Assembly (NCBI GenBank): GCA_021613375.1
Contig: CM038716.1
Location: 15,840,024 to 15,904,023, forward strand
Origin: Megaleporinus macrocephalus
Taxonomy: Eukaryota; Chordata; Actinopteri; Characiformes; Anostomidae
Direction of reading: 5' to 3'
Length of the DNA stretch: 64,000 nt
Made by a program: the position numbers and the translations under genes. The notes beneath the pieces were generated by a model. The model had not been told where the DNA came from. It saw only the letters and a list, made by a program, of their open reading frames with translations, and did not search any database. Numbering within the stretch: the first letter of the stretch is position 1; each line of letters opens with the position of its first letter. Positions 1 through 14,890 of the stretch are shown here, one piece after another.

Positions 1-315
1 TAAGGACAGTAGATCTTATTTGGGAACCAAACCCAAACACAGGCATCACAAGCATCTTTAATTTACTACAATCAATGAAGGAGACAGCGAACACACAAGG
101 ATTTACAGATGTCTTTCAGTAAAGAGGCTATTATACCATTCTGCAGCTAGAAAAGATAAAATGGCACAGCAGAGATGCCAACGCACATGTAGCCAACACC
201 CAGTCTTGCCAAACCAGATTTGTTTTAGCAACAAAAGGCTGACCGCAGGACTAACCCAATCATGTGCTTTCTGCTGTTTTGTATTCCTAAAGCTGGTTAG
301 GTGTTCAGAGCTTAC

Positions 316-3300
316 GGGTAAGGTGTCCGTGCGGTTGTCCTTCCACACTTCCAGCAAGGCCACCACCATCTCGTGCACCTCGTCTCGAGACAGAACTCCA
401 TCTCGATCTACGTCAAATACTTTAAAACAAACTGCGAAGGACAAGGAAGAAATGCTTTAGCAGCAAGTATGTACCAAAATGATAAACATCTTGAGCACTG
501 CTGAATCGACTCTCAATTAAAACATCAAAGACAGCAAAAATCAAGAAGTGCTCACAACAATGACAGCTAATTACAACGCTCTATATGGATGGTTGTTACA
601 AAAAAATAGATAAATTTAAAAAGCCCCCCCCAACACGTTAGAAGGAAATGGAATAGCTTACATTTCTGCCTTTCAGCAACAGGCCCTCGACAGCATGCTG
701 AGAGCCCACACGATATCTCCTTAAAGTCAATGTGATTGTCCCGATTCTCATCAAAGGCATGAAACAAGCCTGTAAAATTGGAGAAAATGTCAGTCTTCAG
801 ATTAGCACAGAAAATAATTGGATTCTTCAGGATGTTTGACATCTACAAATGAACCCAATAGTTTTGGAAAGCAAATACCATCTCCTGAGGTAATATATCC
901 GTTACCGAACCATGAAATTCCTCAATATTGTGAGTGCTGTACGGAACAGACGTAGCAGGTGTGCCTGAGTGTGCATTAGAAGTCTAATGTGCGCACAAGT
1001 GCATGTGTGTCTGGATAACAGCCCAGTGGGGTCCCCTTAAAACCCAAACTCATAAATATTGCATTACCTTCACTTAGTGATGCATGAATAGGGGGCGAGA
1101 CCAGAGGGACAAAGGTTTCCAAATCAAAGCGGCCGGTCCTTGACTGGGCCTTTAGAAGCCAGTAGCGTTTCTCCAAGTCAATAATATCTGATTCTTCTAC
1201 TGCAAGAGAAAAGACGTGGAAGAAAAATAAATAAATAAATAAATAAATAAAAACACACACAAAATCCTTTGTGGAAGCATTCTGACAAGTACTGTTGGAC
1301 ATTTATAGGATTTAGGTCACTCTAAATCAGTGCACATGGTGGCTAATGGTGGCTAATAAGGCTGCGAGAGCGACCATATTTTATCAGTAGGGATTGCGGT
1401 GCCTGACCAGATCAAAATGCAGAGCAGTGTTAATTAGCTTGGCTGGAATGTAGCATTAGGAGTTGTCCCTAATATCACAGTAGCAATGTTCTCGCCTTGT
1501 CCAGAGCTTGAACTTTGTTCAGCTGCATGCCAAGTGAGCAATTTAGCTATTATGCTACAGAGACAATGACAAAGCAAATATCCATGTAGAGCTCAAAAGC
1601 TTTAACTTTTGACCTACAATTATACTTGAAACACCATGACCATTTTCAATCACAGGGTTGGGTGTAATATGTGTTAAGCAGTAAATGTCACCTTGTAAGG
1701 AATTAAATATAGTTTTTATTGCTTTCCGTACACCAACAGTAAAAATATATGTATATACACATTGTTGCTACTGGCACAGAACCTCTAGCCCATCCAACCT
1801 TCTTTTAATTTGTGTGTGTTGTTTACATCATTTGTAAACACCAGCTGCCACTGACATTATGTGAAAGCAGAAATGCTCCAAAATATTAACAATAAACAAA
1901 TGAATAAACAAATGAATAAACTGTGATGCTGGGAAAAATTCAAATAAAAACAGAATGCAAAGATCTGCTGATCATTAAGCATGTATATTTAACTGAAAAC
2001 ATTTCTTTCTTTCAATGTTGAAACTAATTTTTATTGTTTTTTCTGTTTGTTTTTTAAATATGTGTACATTTTGAATTTGATGTTAGCAACATGTTTCCAA
2101 AAAGTTGGGAGAGGTTCATGTTTACCACTGTGCTCATCAGCTCTTCTTTTAACTACACCCTGTAAGCACATGGGAACGGAGAAGACTGGTTGCTGTAGTG
2201 TAGAATGTGAAATGTTTGGCTATTCTAGCTAGATATAAAATTTCAGGTGCTCAACAATTCAGGATCTCCTTTTTCCCCACTTTAAAATGTGCCAAATGTT
2301 TTCAGTTGGTGACCAGTCTGGACTGCTGGCAGGTCAGTTTAGCAACCCAGACTCTATTACTACAGAGACAAGCTGTTGCAATATGTGCAGAAAGTGGTTT
2401 GGCACTATCTTGCTGAAATAAGCCAGACCTTGCCAGAAACAAATGTCTGCATTTGTTGGTCTAAACCTGAATACCACCACAGATGCTGGCTTTTAAACCA
2501 TGTGCTGATAAGAAGCTGGGTGGTCCTTTCACTTTTTAGCCTGGATTTCCAAAACAAATTTCCAATTTCCCATTTTGCCTCAGTCCAACAATGTCACTCA
2601 GTCTTTTACACAGAAGAAGGCAATCCTCCCGTCCTCTGATGAACTCTGCCTCTCTGAGATCGCTCTTTTACCCAATCATGTTACTTACCTGTTGCCATTT
2701 GACCTAATTAATTAAAAAGCTATTTGTCAGGTGTTTAAGCACAACTGTACTAATCTTTTGAAATAAGTGGGCTTAAAACATAGATACAAAAATAAAAAAA
2801 GAAAATATACATTTCCAAGTTTCAACACTTGTTAGGTTGTCTTTGTACTATTTTCAATTAAATACAGAGTTTTATTGATTACTGCATTCTATTTACATCT
2901 TATACGGCGTTCCTACTTCTTTATTTAGATTTATGCACTTGCTGCAAGTCAGCAACATACTATTTTATACTAATTTGAATTCATCTCTCCTCATGTAGTC
3001 ATAGCAATACCCAACAACTTTATCAAACACTGCATTTTACGTCCATGATATGCATATACACCTAGTGGCTAAATCAAAATGAATAAACGCCCCCAGGCAC
3101 AAGATTAATCAAATACAAGCTGTTACTGTGATGCACCATGTGCAGCTAATGTGAGCTTCTTTCATTCAAATCTGAAGGAACATTACATAACAGCCCAGCT
3201 TTCACTACTAAGCGAAAGCATGACTCAAGCACAATGACCGAGACAGGACTATACAGAGCACTGGGGTGGGTTAAGTGGCCCTAGGACAACTCCCCCTTTC

Positions 3301-6300
3301 ATCAGCATAATCTCCAGCTTAGGCTAATAGGATTGGGCTATCCATGTCACTGGCCCCTCTCAAACCATACATAAGACGCAGGTGTCAAAAGCACAACCGT
3401 AGAAATCACATTTCTCTGCCAAACATCATCCTCCTTTTAAACCTCGCCTCCACTGCTACCTGAAAAGCATACACCATTAATTAATAAGAATTAATTAATT
3501 AACAGTATACAGTCAGAGCAGAAAATAAACACCACTTCTCCCTCAGGCCTACAGGCAGCTAGCCAGCCCAGCCAGCCTGGATATTCTTGTCGCTAGAGTG
3601 TACTTGTGAATAGCGTTGGGGCGGGTATCTATAAATTCTACCTCAATTATCATTATTCAGTATCATTACTCGTTCCAAATGCATCCCGCGATTTAAGCGT
3701 GCATTAATAAACTTAAAGAAAGCTATGCTTCCTGAATGCTGGTACTCTCTGCTAAACAAGACATTGTTAGTTTTAGCTGTTTATCTTGCCTCTCTCATGG
3801 AAATAAATAAATAAAAGTTTAAAATGGTACGTAAACACTGTGAAAGTTTAAATGAGTTATGGAAACTAAGCTACTTTTTACTAATTTTTAATTTAGTGTA
3901 CTTGTCAATTCACAAAAACCAACTAACCTACATATCGTCGCTGTCCAATCATCTGTCCATCATTTGAACACGCCAATGGTCGTTTACATTGTGTGACAAT
4001 TTCATGATGCATGGACCAATAAAATTGCTACAAAACAGCTTGGGGAAAAAAACTGGTTCCACTGACTTACACTGAAAGTAAAGTATGTTTTTGGTTCCTC
4101 CTGTAAAGTTGTAATTTTGGAGATACTTGATTTTCATTGGACAGCGATGATATATTCATCTATTCAGTCTGCAGCAGTTTAGCACCGCTTAATTATGTTG
4201 AAGATATAAGGAGTGTTTCAGCCAGGAATGCTTTTTGAATGAGGCCAAACACAAGGCAGTCAATCAGAACAGATTCGGTTTTCAAGACTATAACAAACAG
4301 CTTGACTAATCCTAAGGGATAATGAATGACTTGAAAATTGACAAAAAATAATTATAACTGTTTTCATCCCAATACAAATGCTATAGGCAGGCTTCAGTGA
4401 AACAACACAGGACACAAGAAAACGTAAGATATGCGCCCTTTGAAATGAAAGGAGCCATCAGTAGTGTACTTCTGCTTGCCGGTTGACAGGGCTGCTGCTA
4501 TTTTACGGAACCAAATTCATGAATATAATTATAATTACCTATCTGCTAACCTATACCCAACACCGCTAACACTAAAGATCAAAGAGCCTCATTTACCAAC
4601 AATTCTTACGACATTTCTTTTTTAAACCCACTTATGCAGTTTACACAAAGATTCTTTCTCTAATGCTTTCTTATTTAGGAATTGTTCTCAGGTAGAAACA
4701 GAATCTACACGCAATTAAAGAAAAACATTATTATGGAAACAATGAATGAGGCACACTAATTGTTGCATGGCAACCCTATCTGTACACTGGTATATATGAC
4801 ATAATCAGAGTCAAACACAAATAATTAATGACAAAGCAATCTGGGGCTAATATCGATATCGGATATTTATCACACTTGTCATATCCAATATCAGTTATTT
4901 GTCATATTTGTGCTGGTGTAGATACAAAAACATTAAAAAAATGTAAAAAACTAGAACTACATGTACCTGGACGAGCATTAGGGAGAAAAAGCTATTTTTA
5001 TTTAATCAATTATTTATCTTTGATGTTAAAAACACAGTACAAAACAGAAATTGCATTGGACAGGTTGACTTCCGAGGTCAGAAAAACAATTGTAGGTCTC
5101 TTAGCGAGTTGTGGTATTCTTTCTTAGGGATGAATAGCTGAAAGCACCCTGTTGTAGAGACAAAGAGAGGAACGGGTGCAGGAACAGCTGGCAATACACA
5201 GAACAACTAAAGCACAGCTGCAATCAATGATTCAGAATGTTATTTTAAGGCATGATGAGAAGTAAAATGAGGAAGATTAATAATTGAGGAGTACATAGCA
5301 TGATGGAGGGGCTAAGTTTCCATTTGCATATCCATTTGCTTCAAGAGGTCCATAGAATTCCACATGATCTACACTTTGTTAAGAGAAAAACAACAGAGCT
5401 CCCGAAATCCCACATTGTATCAGAGTTTGTGATTAAACATAAATATCTAGTAAATTTGTAAATGTAGTTAGCAATAGTCATTGTTATTGAGTGCTCTGAA
5501 AGCACAATGATTACTTCAGCAGTAAAGCGTATCTGGGGGAAATAAGCACCTGGTTGAGCATTATGCATGACTGCTGCATTGAGGAGTGACTGTTAATCTA
5601 TAAAACCCATTACGCATGGTATGGATCAGCACAGGACCATCTTTCATCCTCCATTCTGCAGCCCCTCGTCTACCTATGAGCAGTCCATTTCATTTCATGC
5701 ACCAGTAATGTCAACTAGTGATGGCACACCAGATTTCTAAATCATGTACCAAACATGAGCTGAGGAATAATTTCATCCCTTGGCCTAAAGCTGTTGGCCC
5801 GTCGTGCTGTTACAGCCTGTTTTTGTGAATTAGTTCTGCTACATTTCCATACCTCTGCTTGTTTTCTATCAAACAAACTGAGCAGACAGCCCCTGACTGA
5901 GCACAGGGGTGGGCACAGAGCAGTTTGCCTTAGCTTTTGAAAGCAGCGCCATTAACATTGCGCTAATGTCTTCATCACACTAAAGGGCAAAACGGAAAGC
6001 CATTAAAAAAGACGTAAAAAAAACCCTTTAAAATTAAAAAACATTAAGTTGTAATAATTAGCTGATAATTACTACCCGAATGCAAGAAAGCATTAAACCG
6101 CCAGTAGGTGTAAGTCTAAGGATGGTGTGGTAGATAACAATAATAACAACAACAACAAAACAAGGCTAGTTCTGGAACATTCAGTCTTAAGAGACGGTCT
6201 AATTAGAAATGCAGAGGCAGTACCCACCTAGAGGTGCGACTCTGTCAGAGTGGCAACAGAGGAACCATACCATATTCCACCGTACATGTCACGGCTGGGG

Positions 6301-7995
6301 CTGCTGGAGGTGCTGTGGACCATAGTAAACTCCACGCAGTTCAGCGTCACGTCAGGAAAAAACACAAACTCGCCATCGGCGTGCTACATCTGTAGCTGTG
6401 CTTCTCTCTGAATTTCTACATAATGCCACATAGCCTGCCATTGCGTGGTCTGACTGGGCCTGGGACGTGTGCAAGGAGGCAAATTCTGGAAGGTGCATGG
6501 AGACACACGCAGAGATCACAACCGTTTCACGCCAACCACACATACACACACGCCTTGCTTCGTTAAGAGGATAATCTGGAGCAGGCAGCAGATTACTGCG
6601 TGGCTCTTAGGTTCCCTCTCTGATTGGTTTTGGACAGGAATACAGCACAGGATCTTTCCAGCTCTGTCCTTGATTGACAAAACAAACCCATTCTAAATTT
6701 ACCTGCCCATTTGCATAAGCCAATTGCTTTTGTGTTACATCTTACATTTGGCACAACAACAAAAAAGGCAATGGAGAAGGCCCACAGGCAAGATGTGTAG
6801 GTGTGGCATCTTCGTGGGAGGAAGACAGCTCCGTACCTGGAGTGACCTCCATCAGTTTAGGCAGGGTAAAGCCAAAACAGGCCTTTATGCGTATATAGAA
6901 TTTTTTTATTAGGGAGGCTGCAGACTTTGACATCAGTGTATCACTATTTTAAAATGCACATATAAATAACACATTTGTAGGCACGGGAAAACTGAATTAT
7001 AAACTATTAAATCATTTAGACACATACAATGTTGTAAGGACCATGACAAAGGACACTTTAACTGGCACATGTTTCCAGATTAATATTTTTAGTTAACTTG
7101 ATCCTGATGCCTGATTAGGTCAGGGATCTTTTGCATAGAGTTACTGGCCACAACATTTCACATTGTGTTCACCACTGTGGTTATTCATTCTCAGCCATCA
7201 AACTTAATGAATTAAATCAGATTTTGCTGGAAGTTGAACACATTGACATTTAAAATGGAGATGGAAGGATTGATCGGCTCTGTATAGTTTAGACCATGTT
7301 TCATGACTTGCTTGCGCTAATAACTACATGTAGCCCTCCCGTGGCATATAGCCCCGCCCTCTATCGGTATCGGCTATCGGCCAATCACGCTAAAGGTAAT
7401 CGGCGATCCGAATCGGCCTCAAGAACGCTGATTGGTCTATCTCTAATTAAAAATGCTAGCAAGATATGAAGTGACACCTTCTTTAAGAAGTTCAAGCGGG
7501 GTTACATGGTCAGTAGTCAGAGTGCATGTTAAAAGCTGGTAGACGATTTTGTGAAGGACGTAATTGAGCATGTTATTAGTTTCCACCACATTCTGGCATC
7601 TCAGTCATTCTTAGGCACAAGTTCATTCCATACAGCAGTGGTGTCCAACCCCAGTTCCAGAGAGCTCCTTTCCTGCAGAGCCTAGTTCCAACCATTATTT
7701 GCCACATTTGCTCTCTCAAGTCCCTGATTGGCTGGATCAGATGCACTGCAGCTTAGTAAGGGGTGGAGCAGCTTACCGGATACAATTTGAAACTAAACTC
7801 TGCCAGACAGTAGCTCTCTAGAACTAGGGTTGGAGGTCACTTTTTTAGAGCACTTCATTTAGAAAAGACAATATTCAAAAGCTGAGCTTTTAACAGGTGT
7901 TTAGTGTATTCGACAGCAGCTTTTAACACGAGCACTGCTCCAAAGCATCTTCAGCAATCCCCATAAAAAACAAAAACAAATAAAGAAACCCTAAC

Positions 7996-8094
<99 letters not shown>

Positions 8095-8103
8095 GCACAC
8101 ACA

Positions 8104-8181
<78 letters not shown>

Positions 8182-10099
8182 CCTATAAAAAGCCTAGAGA
8201 AGAGAGGGTCAGTGTGATAATATGATGAATTTCTTAAATCTGGCTCAACATATCGTGAAAAATTAGGATCCTCTCATGTCACTACATGGCCCTGTTTTTT
8301 GGTACTGAAGTATGCTTGTTAAGTTTAAAAACACTGTTTTAATAACCCAGACTGGTAATCGTTAATTTTGAACACCATGACTTGAACATAACAACTGCAG
8401 TGTGAAACACAGCTTATGTACTTGACCAACTGAAATACAGAGTCACAGTTTAGACTCTCAAGGTTATCATAGAGTAGTTCATGACCTTTAATCATGTGTC
8501 AGAACTTAATAATCTAAATAATTTCTTATTTTCACACACTACTTCACACTTACAAATACAAGTAAAATTCTTACACCACAAGAAAGAGGCCAAAACTGTC
8601 ACCGTTCAATCATTTGAAAAAAACTATAATCCAGTGTTTATAAGTATAGTGTTTTAAATGGTGGTTTTCTAATGAGTGTCTCCAGTGAATTTCAACATTA
8701 TAAATGCCGACATCTCTATAGCTATGAGAATCCAATCAAACCTTAATGAACACTCTATTGATTAACTAGCTCAGTGTGACAGTCAATCACCAAATAATGA
8801 TTTCCTCTCAGTCTGCATAAACAATTTATACTGTTTTAAAGCACAAACCCACACTGTCAAGCCTGAACTTATTAATAATATGCAAAGTGAACAACTTACA
8901 GTGCTTTTGCATTTAAATCTGTTAAAAAAACTGTCTCTGAGCATCACAACACAGCAGGCTGAATTATAGAGCGCTGCAAAAGGAGGTCAAAGGAGAGTTC
9001 GGCTAATATTCAGTGAACGTCTTACAGGCCTCAGACATTACTATTTCATGACAACAAAAGCACAGAGTGACTGGGTAAAGTGTATTTGACCCTTAAATGC
9101 ATCATCAGTAATGTCGGCCACTTTGGCCATGCTGGAGGGAGGCAGTCTAAAGGAGGATGAGACGGTGAACGAATGCGGTCATTTCCTGCACTGCCAGGCA
9201 GCGGGTAATAGCTGGGTGGCAGTGACAGCTGCACAGTTGCGGAGCGATGCCACCCCCCTCCTTACAACAGGGCCATGTATATAAACATGCACGTGTGTGC
9301 TGAGTGGGAAGGAAAGCCTGTCACTTGCTATTATCACACTCAGACGCCTCTCTCCCTGCAAAGCAGAGGGGCTTCGCTCATGCCTGCCGTGTGTCGGGAG
9401 AGAAGGCTGCAGGCTGAACGGTCGGCTCCTCACACAGACAGCTGCAACACAGGCTTTGTACTGATGGGGAGGGGGGGCTGGGGGGGGTGCAAGACAGCTT
9501 ATACATCATCAGCCTCAGAAACAAAAAGCCTCATTGATAAAACTCGGTCAAACTAAGCCCAGGAAAGCCCGCAGCTTGTCCCCGAATAACATCAACAGAC
9601 CAGCCACTTTGTCAACACAGCTCTGAAAACACACACACGCACGTGAAAAAACACAGCCATCTTCCTCCAGGACTCCCTGCGGATGTGCACTGTATGAGCT
9701 GTAAGCGAACAAGGCGCTGGTTAGCGCAGGGGAGAAGTGCGCTACCCTCCGCCAGGCTAGTACTAGGCAGTGCCACTTACAGTGTGTGACTCCAGCCAGC
9801 GTCTGGTAGAAGGTGGGCGTGTCGCTGTCGTCGGTCAGGGTGACGCACACGCCGCCCGAGAGAAGCCAGCGGGAGAACGTGAACGCTTCTTTGTTTTGCA
9901 GGAGCCAGCTCTTAAACTTCTCATAATTCACCTTCTCGCCCTGTCGGAGAAACACACACACAATCACTGTGTACACGCGTGCCCACTGTCAACTCACGGT
10001 CAACAACTAGGGCTGGTGTTAGGCTTAAATGTGTACGTAAACAGAGAACATCCGAAATCTAAAATAAAAAAATGTTTGTTTTTTTAAAGAGTCATCTAT

Positions 10100-10131
<32 letters not shown>

Positions 10132-13100
10132 TATGTATTTATTTATTTGAGGCCCATTGTGTTAGAAGCCATTAGTGAGCAACGGAATCGACTGAAAATT
10201 AAACAAAAAAGTTGCTGGTATCTTCAGAACTACAGACTGTCCACCCCAGAGTCCAGACCTCACCTAACTGATTGTGCTTGGGATTATTGGGGGAGCAAAA
10301 CATGCTTCTACAGTCTAAGCTTTGATAGTGAAGTGTGGAAACACATGCCTGCAGATTTTTTTAAAATGAAAGCTAAAAGGGGAAGCTGTAGTAAAAGGGT
10401 GGGCACAATTAACACTGAAACATTTGACAGTTTATTTAGTTCTGCTTCAGTGGCTTCTTCTATTTACATGTAGTGGATTTTGTCAGTACTTGAAGAACAC
10501 TGACTAACTTCACATTTCATTACAAAGAAAGCAAAACTCTCTATTCTTTGTTACAGCTGTTACATCTGACTTCTGATCACTTCTGATCATCATGAACATT
10601 TCTTTAAGGATCACAACACTGTACATAGTGCACCGTTTAAAAGGTAGTCACTGGTTTTAACAGTACTGTTACTGAAACAGTACTGTAACTGTGCTAACCT
10701 TATGACTATCAGCTGAAATTCTGGATCCAAAACTTTGCTCTCCTGCCCTGACAAAGAAAAAGTTAAATCCCTGCCGCTATAGAGGATAATCAATAACACT
10801 TCTGCTCTGGGTGGACTTCCTAAAGAAATGATAGAGGGAAAAGAGAGAAGACCGCACAGAGAGTGAGTGAGTAAGTGAGTGAGAGGAAAAGGGAGAGAAA
10901 GAGAGAGAGAGAGAGAGAAAGGGATAGAGATTGATCAAGACAGAACACGAACAAGAGAGAGAGAGCACAAGCAACTGAGAGAAAGAGAGTGAGCGAGAAA
11001 GAGCAAGAGAGAGAGCGTTAAGTGACCTCTCTGGCACCAAATGATAAAGCAGGTAAACATTTGGACAATTACCTTCTAAGCTGGACATTCGAGACAGTGT
11101 CACTCCTCAAAGGCTCTCGACAGACCAAAGAGGCTAAACAGGCAGTACTCTACAGTTTTATATATATATATATTTTTTTTTTTTTTAATTGTAGAGCATA
11201 TATTATATATGTATTGAGTTAGAGATGGAAAAAGTGTCAGAGCTAACGCGGCAGACAGAGACCGGATTTAAAATTCAGCATGCTCTGTCTAATCCAGTTA
11301 TCACCAAGCTAACACCGAACTGGGCTAAACACTCCACATCAACACTCTCCATGCAAGAAGTCACTTCCAAGAAAAAACAAGTTTGAACAAAAATCTTCAA
11401 ATTATGTTTTGTAATCTCAAAACGTGTTGTGGTTTATGCTGAAGCGGATACACTTCACATTGTTGACACTGGGTTCTTTACACCTTCTGCTTTCTATCAC
11501 AACCTCAGCCTGATTTCCTGCCTGGCGTTGATAGAGAAAGCATGATTTCTGTCGAGGAGCCTCTGTGGCCGCTGAGCCTGACAGGCAGCCTGTGTAGGCG
11601 GTATTGACTGGCAGGGGAGAGTTAAGGCCCTGCCGGTGGGAGGTAAATCAGAGAGGCTGTTTAGTGCGTCAGGCAGAGATGGTAATCCAGCTTGACATGC
11701 GCCCGGCACTGACCTCCAAGAAGCACTTCTTGAGCGAGGGCGGCACTTCCCCGTCCACCGAGCGAAGCATGTTCTCCACCTCCTCTCGCACCACATAGCT
11801 CCCCGAATCGTTGGCGAACAGACTGAAGATGTCTGTGGACAGAAAATGCAGCAGTGAATCCATGCTCTCACTTTCTCTGTCTTGCAAACAAACAGGGCAA
11901 AATGTGGCGGATGCCCTACGTTGTGTGAACATTTCTCAATTTCTCTACTTTATTTTTTAATTTTAAAGTAACATTTTTCAAAACCTAACCCACATTAGTA
12001 CAAACTATTTTGCCCTTTTTGTTCTATAAACTGTATAAAGTAAGGAGCAATATATATTATATATTAAATTGGTATTGATATCTTAAACATTATCAGATCT
12101 AAGGAACACTGTCCTACTGCACATTTCATCATAAAGAGAACATAATTAATCACATTTAACTGAATTCAGCGCAGTATAGAATGCAAAGCATTGAATAGAT
12201 ATCACTGTATTCACACAGCTTTTGATATATACTGTGCATGTCTTGAAGTACTGTGATACTATAATTCTCCACCCCTTCTAAATACCTTTTAAAAAGCACT
12301 TTCCCCCATCAGGACCACTTTGCTGGCCCTGACATGGTCGGTTAGCCCAGTTATTTAACACAGCTGGGACATTCTTGTCCTGAAAACGTACTGAAACACT
12401 CTCTCGGATACTCAGAGACGCATACGCTGCTTATCAGAGTCCAGCAGGCAGTACACCTGACACCCTAGGCTCCATGCACCTCCGCATCAATCACAGCTGT
12501 CAGAGTGTGGCACCGCTGCAGGGCCTCACATCCACCGGGAGCGTCAAACTGCGAGCTCGCAAAGGTATCCTGGAGCCTCCTCAAAACTACCTGACTACAC
12601 ACGCTGCCAAGAGCTGCAGATATCCACCTCTCTCTACGGCGCACAGCGGCTCTTCCAGGCTTATTTTCAAAAGTCAGGAAATTTACAGTAGCTGTGTGAA
12701 TATGCTGAGACCAGGCTGGAGCCGGCTGCGAGGCAGCTATTTTTAAAGGGCATTGCTGCGCGCCCACTGGGAACTGGGTGCAGTTGCAGTACAGTGCTCT
12801 ATGCAAAATAAGAAAAACACAGATAAGCTTCTGGCTTATCAGAACAACAACATGCTCTATTTAAACCAAAGTGGGTGGCTTTATTTAAGAGGATATATTT
12901 AGTTTACCAGCGCTAATATGAAAAGCATATAGTGGTTCTGAAGATTTACATTTGGCTTTCTCTTCATCTCGTCCTCTTGTCAACAGAACCAGGCCCACTA
13001 TGAGGTTGTTGAAGTGTAGCCCTTTTGGTGTGCCTCCAAATGAGTTGTAGATCACCTACAAGGAATTAAAAAAAAAAGAAAAGAAACATTTCAGGCCTTC

Positions 13101-14186
13101 AGGGAATAAAACATGTATAAAGAAGAAAATATAAATAAATACTTTAATTTAGTATTATGTAACTTTTTAAATGATAGGATCAGGACACAGTGTAGTTTTG
13201 GCACGGCTTCTCTCCTTTATGTTTCTTGGTCTCCTCTAAACAGTATAAACCCCAGGCATGACCACCAGTACACTGTAGCCTACTTTGTCTCAAAAAAAAA
13301 ATTGAATTTACAGAGTTTTAGTGAGCCAAAACACCTTTTTTGTCACCGAATATCCAGACGCATCCTCTAATTAGTACATTTCAGCTACTCTATGGCGCAC
13401 CAGTTGCTCACAAAAGTGTCTGTGTGCACACACAGCTTGTACAATGTCAGTAGAAAAGCACTGTCAACAGAACAGAACACTCTGCAGCAGCCGTACATGA
13501 ACATAAGGTCAACATGCCTGAGCATCAGCTAGAGGGGTGTAAAGCGCCCAAGGTTAGGTGTTTGGAGAGCTGAAGTAATGGCGTAGCATGCAAATTTACA
13601 GATATTCAACATTCTTCACTGATGGTTTAATACATTTCAGGTGGAGAAATTTTATCTATTAAAGGGAACCTCCACTGGTGAAGTTATGCCTTACAATGAA
13701 CTCAACCCCTGTCTCTTCCCTAAAACCAAAGCCATCAGGTTTTTTTGGTGCCTCGGTGCCTGTCCTGATTTTGTTTTGTATTTTTTGGTAGTGAGGATTC
13801 ACCGTATGTTGCTTTTTCTTGGAATATTTGTAATACATTTGTAATAGGGTCAATTCTAGGGCCTTTGGTTTTCTCTGTGTACATGTTACAGGTGATGTCA
13901 TTGCGAGACATAAAATAAAAAATTTTAAGGTTATGCTGATGCGACTATACATTTCCATTCCTTCTAATAATCTACACTTGACAGACTTGCACACTGGATA
14001 TTACAAAATCTAGACAAAAATTAAATTCTGATTCTCGATGCTAAAACTGCTTTATGACAGACTGGATTCCTTAAATACTAATATCAAACCTGAAGTCTGA
14101 AACCTGGGTGTGATCTTAGACTCTGAGCTCTGTTTTATACTGCATCTATACTGTCAGTAAATCAGCTTTTTATCATTTGAGGCATT

Positions 14187-14268
<82 letters not shown>

Positions 14269-14849
14269 AAAATGTATTTATGAGTTTGTTACAAGCTAAA
14301 TTGATTACTGTTAAGTTCTTCTTACTGGGGTTCCACAGAAGAAAGTCATTTCCTATAACTGGTACAAAATGCAGCATTCATTATTCATCAAAAACAAAAA
14401 AGAGAGCTCATGTAACTCCTGTGTTAGAAGAACTTCACTGGCTACGTGTGTCTTTTCAAATAGACTTTAAAATTCAGCTACTAGTCTATAAAGCTCTAAA
14501 TAATCTAGCACCAGCTTTCAGCACAAAAAGTCTCACTGTTTATACTCGCAGCCTTACATCTGTAGATACTGACCATCTGCTCATATCTTCAGTAAAAAAC
14601 AGAAACCTGAGATATTATGCCTCTAAACTGTGGAACTCCACAGTTACACGTTTTACTAGACAGTCAAGCTCAGGGCACTTTTATAAAGCACATCTCTTAA
14701 ACTCTGGGTTTAAACTCTGGGTTTAAACTCTGGGTTTAAACTCTGGGTTTAAACTCTGGGTTTAAACTCTGGGTTTAAACTCTGGGTTTAAACTCTGGGT
14801 TTAAACTCTGGGTTTAAAAAAGTGGTATAAAAAATGCTCTTTAATAAAG

Positions 14850-14890
<41 letters not shown>

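Larger units (their letters stand above)
770..9780 (-). other. usp32 introns 5 and 6 (apart from exon 6 at 1068-1199)
   Basis: Noncoding DNA of usp32. It holds a (TAAA)n tract (1222-1251), a degraded Tc1/mariner-type element (about 1880-2930), a hAT-like terminal fragment (7350-7446), a long-TIR MITE (7640-7840), a compound (AT)n(AC)n microsatellite (8001-8178) and a G-run (9464-9488). In 2950-7340 and 8180-9460 I see no feature I can support. Confidence 0.7.
9941..12949 (-). other. usp32 introns 3 and 4 (apart from exon 4 at 11714-11832)
   Basis: Noncoding. It contains a (TTTA)n tract (10096-10149), a possible old transposase fragment (10150-10475), a 170-base GA-rich tract (10851-11018) and an AT/T run (11159-11190). 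In 11830-12949 nothing beyond AT-rich unique-looking DNA is visible. Confidence 0.65.

Noticed and set aside
2047..2639. Overlapping plus-strand frames near 2.0-2.6 kb
   Set aside because: They lie in the reverse strand of a degraded Tc1/mariner element and show no protein resemblance.
7923..8178. CVCV/YIYI open frames
   Set aside because: They are translations of the (AT)n(AC)n microsatellite.
14280..14726. 148-codon open frame as a host gene
   Set aside because: Its residues (HVTPVLEELHW, KALNNLAPAF) are the C-terminal block of L2-like LINE reverse transcriptases.
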